From Pseudomonadota bacterium (GTDB taxonomy: Bacteria; Pseudomonadota; Gammaproteobacteria; Burkholderiales; Burkholderiaceae_C), in contig JAEZEB010000221.1 in the NCBI GenBank assembly GCA_023438115.1, positions 1 through 14,634 on the forward strand: 14,634 bases of DNA, given 5' to 3'. The position numbers and the translations under genes were made by a program. This document shows, piece by piece, positions 6,901 to 13,639 of the stretch (positions are counted from its first letter, which is position 1; each line of letters opens with the position of its first letter). Under the pieces are notes generated by a model. That model was given only the letters and a program-made list of their open reading frames with translations. It did not search any database and had not been told where the DNA came from.

Positions 6901-9881
6901 GTTTTCAGATCGACAGACCTGAACTTGGCAAGCTGTGGCGACCAGCCGGTACCAACCTCCTCCCACCGGCGCTGCCTTGCCTTGCCATGTGCAATCAATG
7001 ATGCGACGCGAGAGCGGGTGCGCTCATCGTTGGCCTGCCTGGCAAGCCCAACTGGCACCTTTGGTGCGGCCATGAGGACTTCTGCCAGTTGATCCAAAGC
7101 GTTGAGAGCCGCCATACCCTGCCCGGCGGGTGCGACACGCAGGAGCCTAGCTATCGGCTCTATTCGCTGCTTGAGAGCGGCCGCCGCACTGGAGACCTCC
7201 TCAGCGGCGTACAGTAGGCGGTCCTGCCAGTTTGGAGACCACTCCGTTTGCCCAATGATCGCCAATGGGTGGTTGGTCAGTGTGGGGAGCGCCTGACCGA
7301 GTGCAGCAATGCGGCGTGCAGTCTCGCGCAGCTTCAGCAAATCGGCGGCCGAGTGGACATTGCCAACGGGCCAGGGCATAGAAGACGGCTGCGCCCCCGC
7401 GTTTGCGATGCACAGGCCCAGGGCATCGTACGCCGTCAGGCCATTGCCGTGCCGGCGATGCAACGCCTCGACGAAGCCATTGAGCTCCTGCCGCAATCCG
7501 GCCAACCGCTGCGCCTCGATGTTCCATTCGTCGCTGGACATCCGCCCCGGAGCGGCGAGCGCCGCTCCTAGTTGCTGAAGCACCTCGGACTTTTTGGCTT
7601 TCGAGGAGTGGAGTTCCAGGCAAAACGGGCCCAAGCCAATCTTGTTGAGTCGGCTATGGACCACCTCCAGAGCAGCCATCTTTTCGGAGACGAAGAGAAC
7701 GCTCTTACCCTTCGCGAGGCTATGCGCAATCAGGTTCGTGATGGTTTGGCTCTTGCCCGTACCAGGGGGCCCTTCCAGCACCAGATCTCGTCCAGAATCC
7801 ACCGCGCAGATGGCCTTCAGCTGCGACGAGTCCGAAAGAAGCGGTGCCAGGATGTCCTGCGGCTTGTAGTTCTCATCCAGCCGCTCGTAGCGCTCGTCGC
7901 GTGCCCCGGTGGCGAACGCCTGGCCCGGGTTATCCACCAGATGGCTGACGACTCTATTCGCCTTCAATGCCTCCGTGCGGTCCTGCAGGTCCTTCCACAT
8001 CAGGTACTTGGTGAACGAGAAAATGCCAAGCCAAGCGCTTTCCTGCACTTCCCATCCGGCAATCTCCCGCACCGCCAGACGGAATGCCTGCAGGATGCGG
8101 CCGACATCGACGCCCTTGTCGTCCATCGGGGTGAGGTCCAGGCCCGGGACGCTCAGGGCGAAGGCCGTCTTAAGCAACTGCAGCAGGGTCGGGTTGACAA
8201 TGGTTTCATCGTCGTGGCGAGTCAGACGAAAGCCGCTCTTGACAGACTGCCTGGTCAGGCTGACAGGAACCAGGATTAGCGGCGCGGTGTGAGCAACTTC
8301 AGCCCGGTCTGCCTCTCGCCACTTCAGCATTCCCAAAGCGAGGTAGAGCGTGTTGGCGCCACCTTCCTCAAGGCCAGTCCGCGCCGCGCTGAACAGGGCA
8401 AGGAGGCTTCCGTCCAACGCATCCTGCTGCACCTTGGCGATGACCTCGTGGTTGGTCAGCGACTCCAGCGCCATGTCGTCCAACGGCGATCTCCCGGTGC
8501 GGCCGATATGCACCTGAGCGGACCGCGGGTCAGCGCCTTCCATCAATCCGGGCAGCGGCTTGATGCGGAAGTCGCGCCCGGCTGCCAGACCATCCTCGAG
8601 CGCTGCCAGGTCAGGCGCCACGAGCTGAAGACTGGCCTTCGTGGGCTTGAAGTTCAGGAGCTTGTTGCGCAGGGTGAGGTCTAGGAGCTTCCCCTTCCAT
8701 TTGGCCAAACGACCTTCCGGTGTGTCGTCTGTACTCAGCTCAATCGGGGTGAGGAACGCCGGGTCCAGGGGCGGCAATTGCGGAGTGGCCTCGATTTGCT
8801 CTGGCGCAGCGACCTCGTCCGGCTCGGCACCGTCGCGTGCCAATGCGACCCGCGACGGCAGCGGCTTGATCTGCACGCCGCGGGCCATGTGGATGTCCAC
8901 TGCATAACGGAACGTGTCCTCCTCCTGGAGATGCCGAGCGCCCTGCTCCATCGCCAGCCTCAGCGACGGACGCATGGTCTTATGCTGCGCCACCCCCGTC
9001 GTTTCGAAAACCAGGAACTCGCCGGTGTCCACCCTCTTCCGCACGGCAAGGACGTCATCCGTAAGCGGAAACGGGAACGATGCCTGGTGCAGCCACAGTC
9101 CAACCCAGGCATGGCCCTCCTTCATCAGGATGACAGGCCGCAAGCCCGCCTGCTCCAAGCAAGACGAAAAGAGCATCGCTAGGTCAAGGCAAGTCGCGAC
9201 ACGCCCTTCGAGGATGCGGTCGGCGGTGCGGATCTTCTGTCCATCGCTGCCGAAAGACGCCGGCGGCTCGGCGTACTGCAGGTTCTCCGCGGCGATGATG
9301 CTGTAAAGGGCCGAGACCTGCTTCCACACCACGTCCCGGCTCTTCGACTGGTAGCCATCCATGGAGAGCTCGGGATTGGAGCTGCGCAGGAGTTTCGACG
9401 CCTTGCCAATCAGTACGTCGACCGCCGGGTTATTCGGCATGGAGAACGCTGCCAGGAGTTCCGGCAGGGCTCGCGTGCCAGCCCATTGGTCGTACGCGAG
9501 AACTTCGATGGTCTTGGCCTCTCGCGCGAGCTCGCGATCCTCCTGAACCAACGCAACCCCAACCGTAGCAGTGATGCTCTCTTGCAGGTCCGCCAAGTAA
9601 CTATGGTCAGGCCGAAGGTCGATGGGACCCAGGCTGCGGGTCTCTCCAGGCGCAATCTTCTGAAAGCGCAGCTTGGCGCCAATCGCAAAGGCGGGGTCAC
9701 ATCGGACCAGGAGCTCCACGTCTGCGAGCTCCACCTCGGAGTTATTGGTGAGGCGGACGGTCCGTAGGACTGGCACGGAGTTCTGGATGGAGGCATAGCC
9801 GATGGTTGGCGCCGAGTCCAGTTCCAGGAGATAGGGGACTTGGGCGCCCTGCTCCTCCTGCTGCGAAGCTGCTTCTTCCAT
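3948..9881 (-). CDS. Giant helicase-nuclease with transglutaminase-like, DUF4011, Vsr-like and DUF3320 domains
   Basis: A 1977-residue multidomain protein, probably a nucleic-acid-dependent ATPase plus nuclease. Residues 20-130 look like a beta-sandwich. Residues 185-300 resemble a transglutaminase-like fold, with C231 (ATCLDLAMLF), H257 (EGHAWVGLW) and E293 (VFETT). DUF4011 starts near 390 (KLLDLTLRNKLLNF, 398-411). The SF1 helicase follows: Walker A GPPGTGKSQT (704-713), Walker B VVFDEAS (1350-1356), GDPKQLPPT (1377-1385), WHYRSRHE (1426-1433), NVQGDERD (1548-1555) and RRLNVAVSRAR (1585-1595). About 640 mostly helical residues separate Walker A and B. A Vsr/MTES_1575-type nuclease lies at 1650-1735 (YRID, D1678; GVECDG, E1695 and D1697). 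DUF3320 is at 1811-1866. The start has AAGGAGG (9893-9887) five bases upstream; the in-frame extension to 10052 has no such support. All motifs look intact. GC is lower than in the neighbours, suggesting transfer. Antiphage defence is inferred from architecture; no partner gene is present. Confidence 0.93.
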   Translation of the reverse strand: MEEAASQQEEQGAQVPYLLELDSAPTIGYASIQNSVPVLRTVRLTNNSEVELADVELLVRCDPAFAIGAKLRFQKIAPGETRSLGPIDLRPDHSYLADLQESITATVGVALVQEDRELAREAKTIEVLAYDQWAGTRALPELLAAFSMPNNPAVDVLIGKASKLLRSSNPELSMDGYQSKSRDVVWKQVSALYSIIAAENLQYAEPPASFGSDGQKIRTADRILEGRVATCLDLAMLFSSCLEQAGLRPVILMKEGHAWVGLWLHQASFPFPLTDDVLAVRKRVDTGEFLVFETTGVAQHKTMRPSLRLAMEQGARHLQEEDTFRYAVDIHMARGVQIKPLPSRVALARDGAEPDEVAAPEQIEATPQLPPLDPAFLTPIELSTDDTPEGRLAKWKGKLLDLTLRNKLLNFKPTKASLQLVAPDLAALEDGLAAGRDFRIKPLPGLMEGADPRSAQVHIGRTGRSPLDDMALESLTNHEVIAKVQQDALDGSLLALFSAARTGLEEGGANTLYLALGMLKWREADRAEVAHTAPLILVPVSLTRQSVKSGFRLTRHDDETIVNPTLLQLLKTAFALSVPGLDLTPMDDKGVDVGRILQAFRLAVREIAGWEVQESAWLGIFSFTKYLMWKDLQDRTEALKANRVVSHLVDNPGQAFATGARDERYERLDENYKPQDILAPLLSDSSQLKAICAVDSGRDLVLEGPPGTGKSQTITNLIAHSLAKGKSVLFVSEKMAALEVVHSRLNKIGLGPFCLELHSSKAKKSEVLQQLGAALAAPGRMSSDEWNIEAQRLAGLRQELNGFVEALHRRHGNGLTAYDALGLCIANAGAQPSSMPWPVGNVHSAADLLKLRETARRIAALGQALPTLTNHPLAIIGQTEWSPNWQDRLLYAAEEVSSAAAALKQRIEPIARLLRVAPAGQGMAALNALDQLAEVLMAAPKVPVGLARQANDERTRSRVASLIAHGKARQRRWEEVGTGWSPQLAKFRSVDLKTEWSQAVNSWWPKSWFARRGILGKLASVRLDGKPATPEALARAFEPLADVNDEDEYLRSMQADAELLLQDSFSGVDTKWEDVEAHNAWAGKYAQALGALAQTLSLGTEGAQAINAHLVSLLGEQRAMLLPSGMVGASLIAFRGGLTEFTASLLRLTELAKPVEPLSGPADADGALERVCAAIERWKQANGDLRSWCQWRKVREEAISVGLQGLVSTVESGAVTLPNVAMHFEFSYQNWWLKKTFDADPVLRNFASVDHERKIREFREVDGRFQDLTKTYIVAQLSARVPSATAASVGADSEMGRLRREMQKQRRHMPVRQLVQGLPTLLPKLKPCLLMSPLSVAQYLDARHAQFDLVVFDEASQIPVWDAVGVIARGKQLVVVGDPKQLPPTSFFAKSSDEGDGAASDDQVEDLESILDECLGAGMNRLSLKWHYRSRHESLITFSNVRYYESELVTFPSPVTSDVAVKFQPVTGVYDRGGSRTNKAEAEAVVNAIEAHFTSASRKASVGVVTFNQTQQALIESLLEARRRQNGVLDRALAEVKHEELFVKNLENVQGDERDIIFFSITYGPDAAGKVTMNFGPLNGEGGHRRLNVAVSRAREGVVIFSTLRPEHIDLSRVRAAGVKDLKQYLEFAIGGARALVASSSPTGLGPDSPFELAVANMLRDKGWVVHSQVGCSGYRIDMAVVDPRAPGRYLLGVECDGASYHSSASARDRDRLRQHVLESLGWKLHRIWSTDWWFSAERELEKLHARLQAAVAEEVASPQDTFTAEEPVPEDAVEQDSVLFAGHTPMQPTPAAAPKLLNYVPVEVHGGSPEAFYEHTAASLLRENVTRIITQEGPVPDAVLFERVARAWGLKRTGARIVERLQRLVPPDTIRTKDGDRTFYWPPGTQLDGWNTFRVADDTEQSRRHVSDVPLEEIGALVKHLLEQAGASPRQDLARTACKLLGMARTPAEAEARVDAAIQRLIASAQVREEDGYIRL

Positions 9882-9886
9882 TCGCG

Positions 9887-9893
9887 CCTCCTT
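9887..9893 (-). promoter_or_regulatory. Strong Shine-Dalgarno for the helicase gene
   Basis: The minus strand reads AAGGAGG here, five bases before ATG 9881. This decides the start in favour of the 1977-residue form over the longer frame that opens at 10052. Confidence 0.85.
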
Positions 9894-10156
9894 GCAGCCG
9901 CAAGTGTAAGTAAGAATGTGTTGCCAAGGGTTGGGGCGAACCCGGTCGAGAGCCGCCAACCGGCACTCCGCCAAGCGGGACTGGTAGCCCGGCCATCGAT
10001 TGGCTGGCGCAGAACTAGATAAGCCGCAGGTGCTGCCCTTCTCAGAGGGCATCGCTCTTGCAGCATGTTGGTAGCGGCGACCCGTTGCCGCACCGGAACA
10101 AGCTTGCTATCGAGCAGAGTCCCGTACGCGGCTGGCAGGCGATGGGCGATTGGGCT

Positions 10157-10179
10157 GGAACGACTTTTCTTTTCGTTCC
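10157..10179 (-). terminator. Stem-loop just after matB
   Basis: GGAACGA (10157-10163) and TCGTTCC (10173-10179) form a perfect 7-bp stem around a 9-base loop, starting five bases past the matB stop on the minus strand. The loop is purine-only (A/G) on that strand and no T-run follows the stem, so it may be a transcript end or an mRNA-stabilising hairpin rather than a classical intrinsic terminator. It would separate the malonate operon from the helicase gene. Confidence 0.45.
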
Positions 10180-10184
10180 GCCGC

Positions 10185-11711
10185 TCAGACGAACAGCCCC
10201 TTGTGCTGCTCGCGCAGCAGGTTCTTCTGCACCTTGCCCATGGTGTTGCGCGGCAGCTCACCGACCACGAAGCATTTCTTGGGGATCTTGAAGTTGGCCA
10301 GCTGTGACTTGAGCGTTCCCAGGAGCTGGTCGGCATCGACCTTCGCACCGGGACGCGGGATCACGATCGCCACGCCCACCTCGCCGAAGTCGGGATGCGG
10401 CACGCCCACCACCGCGCTTTCGGCCACGCCGGGCATCTCGTTGATGTAGCCCTCGATCTCCGCGGGATAGACGTTGTAGCCGCCGCTGATGATCAGGTCC
10501 TTGCTGCGGCCCACGATGGTGACGTAGCCGCGCTCGTCCACCTTGCCCACGTCGCCCGTCTTGAACCAGCCGTCCTCCGTGAACTCCTCCTTGGTCTTCT
10601 CGGGCATGCGCCAGTAGCCCTTGAACACGTTGGGGCCCTTGACCTGGATGCCGCCGATCTCGCCGGCCGGCAGGTCCTGGCCGTCGTCGCCGCGCACGCG
10701 CAGCTGCACGCCCGGCAGCGGGAAGCCCACGGTGCCGCCGCGGCGCTCGCCGTCCTTGGCGTCGTAGGGGTTGGAGGTCAGCATGATGGTCTCGCTCATG
10801 CCGTAGCGCTCCAGGATCGCCTGGCCCGTGCGCTCCTTCCATTCGTTGAAGGTCTCCGTCAGCAGCGGCGCCGAGCCGGAGATGAACAGGCGCATGTTCT
10901 TCACCGCGTCCTTCGTCAGGCCCGGCTCGGCCAGCATGCGCGTGTAGAGCGTGGGCACGCCCATGAAGACGGTGCCCTCGCGCATCCAGGCGATCACCTT
11001 CTTCGGATCGAACTTCGCCAGCCACAGCATCTTGCTGCCATTGAGCAGCGCGCCGTGGATGGCCACGAACAGGCCGTGCACGTGGAAGATCGGCAGCGCG
11101 TGGATCAGCACGTCGCCCTTCGTCCAGCCCCAGTAGTCCTTCAGCACCTCGGCGTTGGTGCGCAGGTTGCCGTGCGTGAGCATGGCGCCCTTGCTGCGGC
11201 CCGTCGTGCCGCTGGTGTAGAGGATGGCGGCGATGTCGTCGTCCGCGCGTTCCACCGGCTGCTGCTCGTCGCGCTGGAACGCGGCGCGTTGCAGCAGCGA
11301 GCCGGTGCGGTCGTCGCCCAGCGTGAAGACGTGCTTCGTTCCGGCCTGGAAGGCGATCTTGCTCACCCAGCCGAAGTTGGCCGGCGTGCACACCACGACG
11401 GCGGGCTCGGCGTTGCCGACGAAGTATTCGATCTCCGCCTTCTGGTAGGCGGTGTTCAGCGGCAGGAAGACGTAGCCGGCGCGCAGCGTCGCCAGGTACA
11501 GCATCATGGCCTCGACGGACTTCTCCACCTGCACCGCGATGCGCGCGCCGGGCTCGATGCCCAGGCCCTGCAGGAGGTTGGCGATCATGGCGGTGGCGCG
11601 ATCGAGGTCGCGCCAGCTGTAGGCGAGGCCGTTGTCCGTCTCGACGGCGATGGCGTCCAGGTCGGACGAGAAGGCGGCGCGCAGCGCCGCGAACAGGTTG
11701 CGGTTGCTGAT
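10185..11711 (-). CDS. matB: Malonyl-CoA synthetase (malonate-CoA ligase)
   Basis: An acyl-adenylate-forming ligase converting malonate, ATP and CoA to malonyl-CoA, AMP and pyrophosphate. Counted from the ATC codon at 11711 the product is 508 residues, the usual MatB length. The P-loop YTSGTTGRSKG is at 165-175, ERYGMSET at 301-308, the hinge region GRSKDLIISGGYNVYPAEIE at about 401-420, and the catalytic C-terminal lysine K493 lies in MGKVQK. The frame is open from the upstream gene's TGA (11729-11727), and ISNRNLFAALRAAF matches the family N-terminus as I remember it, but no ATG, GTG or TTG exists before ATG 11588, which would remove 41 residues and give 467. The ATC start is therefore inferred from homology. 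It follows the crotonase gene by 15 bases, suggesting translational coupling. Malonyl-CoA decarboxylase in the same cluster supports malonate use. Confidence 0.9.
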   Translation of the reverse strand: MSNRNLFAALRAAFSSDLDAIAVETDNGLAYSWRDLDRATAMIANLLQGLGIEPGARIAVQVEKSVEAMMLYLATLRAGYVFLPLNTAYQKAEIEYFVGNAEPAVVVCTPANFGWVSKIAFQAGTKHVFTLGDDRTGSLLQRAAFQRDEQQPVERADDDIAAILYTSGTTGRSKGAMLTHGNLRTNAEVLKDYWGWTKGDVLIHALPIFHVHGLFVAIHGALLNGSKMLWLAKFDPKKVIAWMREGTVFMGVPTLYTRMLAEPGLTKDAVKNMRLFISGSAPLLTETFNEWKERTGQAILERYGMSETIMLTSNPYDAKDGERRGGTVGFPLPGVQLRVRGDDGQDLPAGEIGGIQVKGPNVFKGYWRMPEKTKEEFTEDGWFKTGDVGKVDERGYVTIVGRSKDLIISGGYNVYPAEIEGYINEMPGVAESAVVGVPHPDFGEVGVAIVIPRPGAKVDADQLLGTLKSQLANFKIPKKCFVVGELPRNTMGKVQKNLLREQHKGLFV

Positions 11712-11726
11712 GGGACGAAGCTCAGG

Positions 11727-12506
11727 TCAGAAGCGCGGGGGTCTTTTCTCGAGGAAGGCGGCGATGCCTTCACGGTGTTCGGCGCTGGAAGCATAGTCGT
11801 ACGCGCGCTCCAGCAGGTCCCCCGGCGGCTGGGCATCGGGGGCGCCGCCCGCCACGCGGCGCAGGGTGCGCTTGTTCATGCGGGCGGCCTGCGGCGCCAG
11901 CTGCGCGATGCGCGCGGCCGTGGCTTCCACTTCGGCGGCCAGGGCTTCATCGGGCACCACGCGCTGCAGGAAGCCGCGCGCCTTCATCTCTCGGGCGTCG
12001 AGCTGCGCGGCCTCCAGCAGCATCTCGCGCAGCGTGGCCTCGCCGGCGACGGCGGCGACGAGTTGGGCCTCGCGCGGGGCCATGGGAAATCCGAGCCGCG
12101 CGATCGGCGCGCCGAAGCGCGCCGCGCTGCCGGCGATGCGGATGTCGCAGCAACAGGCGATCTCCAGGCCCGCGCCCATGCAGGCACCTTCGATCCCGGC
12201 GACGATGGGCACCTCGCAGGCGAGCATGGCCGCCAGGCCGCCCCACACCTCCTCCTCGTGGAAGCGGCGCAGGGCCCCGGCGTCGAAACGGAAAGACGGG
12301 TACTCGGAGATGTCGCCGCCGGCGCAGAAGCCGCCGTTCTCGCCGGCGACGACCACGCAGCGGAAACCGCTGTTGCCCTGGATGGCGACGAAGGCGTCGC
12401 GCAGCTCGCGCCACATCGCACGCGACATGGCGTCGAGCTTGCCCGGGTGCGACAGGGTGACGCGCGCTACCGCTCCCCGAGCGGCCAAGCGCACCGCTCC
12501 ACCCAT
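11727..12506 (-). CDS. Enoyl-CoA hydratase/isomerase (crotonase) family protein
   Basis: A 259-residue crotonase-fold protein that binds an acyl-CoA thioester in the cytosol. The two oxyanion-hole segments are FCAGGD (60-65) and GACMGAGLE (107-115). Of the two glutamates of classical hydratases, the second is plausibly E161 (LREMLL), but the first position (FGxPE in hydratases) reads FGAPI, with isoleucine at 135. So a simple hydratase role is doubtful, and isomerase, hydrolase or decarboxylase activity is possible. ATG 12506 has GGAGG ten bases upstream, a slightly long spacing. It lies between the binding-protein gene and matB, with only 15 bases to matB, so a role in malonate or acyl-CoA handling is inferred from position alone. 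Confidence 0.9.
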   Translation of the reverse strand: MGGAVRLAARGAVARVTLSHPGKLDAMSRAMWRELRDAFVAIQGNSGFRCVVVAGENGGFCAGGDISEYPSFRFDAGALRRFHEEEVWGGLAAMLACEVPIVAGIEGACMGAGLEIACCCDIRIAGSAARFGAPIARLGFPMAPREAQLVAAVAGEATLREMLLEAAQLDAREMKARGFLQRVVPDEALAAEVEATAARIAQLAPQAARMNKRTLRRVAGGAPDAQPPGDLLERAYDYASSAEHREGIAAFLEKRPPRF

Positions 12507-12540
12507 TTCAGAATGCCCTCCGATCCAGCGCCGCCGCGGA

Positions 12541-12604
12541 ACCGGCTTTGCCGGGCCGCAGGGGGCGCCCCCCTGAGGGGGAGGCGCCGTAGGCGCTTCG
12601 GGGG
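12541..12604. repeat. G/C-rich palindromic (REP-like) intergenic element
   Basis: This 64-base stretch fills most of the 105-bp gap between the crotonase and binding-protein genes. It carries CCCCC-TGA-GGGGG (12569-12581) and GCGCC-GTA-GGCGC (12584-12596), with extra GGCGCC copies that allow other pairings, and ends in TTCGGGGG. I recall near-identical elements repeated between genes in Comamonadaceae genomes. On the minus strand it follows the tctC stop (12612) at once, so it may attenuate or protect the transcript inside the operon. Function is inference. Confidence 0.7.
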
Positions 12605-12611
12605 TGGGCCA

Positions 12612-13604
12612 TCAGTCGGCTTTCACGTTCGAGGCCTTCACGACCTGGGCCCAGCGCTTGACCTCGGCGTCGATGAAGGCGGCGAACTGCTCCTGGCTCA
12701 TGTCGGGGAACTCGGCGCCCTGGCCGGCCCACACGGGCTTCAGGCGCTCGGAGTTGACGGCCTTGCGGATCTCGTCGGCCATGCGCTTCTGCACGTCGGC
12801 CGGAGTGCCCTTGGGCGCCCACACGCCGTACCAGCTGGTGACGGTGTAGTCGGGCAGGCCCATTTCGGCGGCGGTCGGCACGTCGGGGAAGGCCGCGACG
12901 CGCTTGTTGCCCGAGAACATCAGCGCCTTGATGCGGCCGCCCTTGATGTGCGCGGCGGAGGAGCCCAGGCCGTCGAACATCAGGTCGGCGTTGCCGATGA
13001 TCAGGTCCTGCAGCGCCGGACCGGCGCCGCGGTAGGGGATGTGCGTGATGAAGGTCTTGGTCTGCAGCTTGAACAGCTCGCCCGCGAGGTGGTGCGAGGT
13101 GCCGTTGCCGGCCGAAGCGTAGTTGTACTTCGCCGGGTTGGCCTTCACCAGCGCCAGGAACTCCTTGTAGTCCTTGACGGGAAGGCGTTGCGGGTTCACC
13201 ACGATCACCTGCGGCACGCGCGCAACCAGCGAGATCGGCACCAGGTCCTTCTGCAGGTCGTACTCGAGGCGCGGATAGATCGAGGGCGCGATCGTGTGGT
13301 GCACGGCGCCCATGAAGAAGTTGTAGCCGTCGGGCGCCCCGCGCGCGGCCAGCGTGGCGCCCCCGGTGCCGCCCGCGCCGCCCGTGTTGTCGATCACCAG
13401 TTGCTGGCCCGTCTGCGTCGCGAACTGCGCCGCCAGCGGCCGCGCGAACGCATCGGTGCCGCCGCCCGCGGGGAAGGGCACGATCATCGTCACGGGCCGC
13501 GCCGGCCAGGCCGACTGCGCGTGCGCGAAAGGCACGGCCGCAGTGGCGGCACCGGCGGCGGCCACGCGCAGCACGGCGCGCCGGGTGAGGCGGTTGGATT
13601 CCAT
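12612..13604 (-). CDS. tctC: Tripartite tricarboxylate transporter substrate-binding protein (Bug family)
   Basis: A 330-residue periplasmic solute-binding protein of the Bug/TctC family, which captures carboxylates for tripartite tricarboxylate or related importers. An N-terminal signal spans about residues 1-29, with the pair RR at 8-9, a hydrophobic core and AHA before the likely cut at A29/Q30. The twin arginines suggest Tat export, but Sec is possible. Mature-domain hallmarks are WPARPV (33-38), VPFPAGGGTD (42-51) and PDG (91-93). ATG 13604 is preceded by AAGGAGA (13618-13612) at seven bases; the longer frame to 13643 lacks support. It follows malonyl-CoA decarboxylase by 35 bases, so malonate or a similar dicarboxylate is the likely ligand. 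No TctA or TctB membrane partner is in the window, as is common for orphan Bug proteins. Confidence 0.93.
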   Translation of the reverse strand: MESNRLTRRAVLRVAAAGAATAAVPFAHAQSAWPARPVTMIVPFPAGGGTDAFARPLAAQFATQTGQQLVIDNTGGAGGTGGATLAARGAPDGYNFFMGAVHHTIAPSIYPRLEYDLQKDLVPISLVARVPQVIVVNPQRLPVKDYKEFLALVKANPAKYNYASAGNGTSHHLAGELFKLQTKTFITHIPYRGAGPALQDLIIGNADLMFDGLGSSAAHIKGGRIKALMFSGNKRVAAFPDVPTAAEMGLPDYTVTSWYGVWAPKGTPADVQKRMADEIRKAVNSERLKPVWAGQGAEFPDMSQEQFAAFIDAEVKRWAQVVKASNVKAD

Positions 13605-13639
13605 CTTCTTGTCTCCTTGGGTGGGAACGGGGAAAGCGC

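Larger units (their letters stand above)
9882..10184. other. 303-bp gene-free stretch upstream of the helicase gene
   Basis: Between the helicase start and the matB stop I see no credible gene. Besides the ribosome-binding site it holds a small inverted repeat (TGCCCT 10034-10039 and AGGGCA 10046-10051) and the stem-loop at 10157-10179. Candidate minus-strand promoter strings are TTGGCA around 9922-9927 without a properly spaced -10, and CTGAGA (10045-10040) with TATCTA (10021-10016) at 18 bases; neither is convincing. The helicase promoter should lie here, since matB upstream is unrelated. No tRNA or flanking direct repeat was noticed. Confidence 0.5.

Noticed and set aside
10034..10051. TGCCCT/AGGGCA inverted repeat upstream of the helicase gene
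   Set aside because: A 6-bp stem with a 6-base loop is expected by chance in this much sequence; no attachment-site or operator context.
9882..10052. N-terminal extension of the helicase gene to an ATG at 10052
   Set aside because: The 57 extra residues look like translated leader, and a near-perfect AAGGAGG lies just before ATG 9881.
3766..10184. Search for direct repeats or an integrase bounding the helicase segment
   Set aside because: No matching flanking repeats, tRNA, transposase or integrase were seen by eye, so no mobile element is called despite the composition shift.
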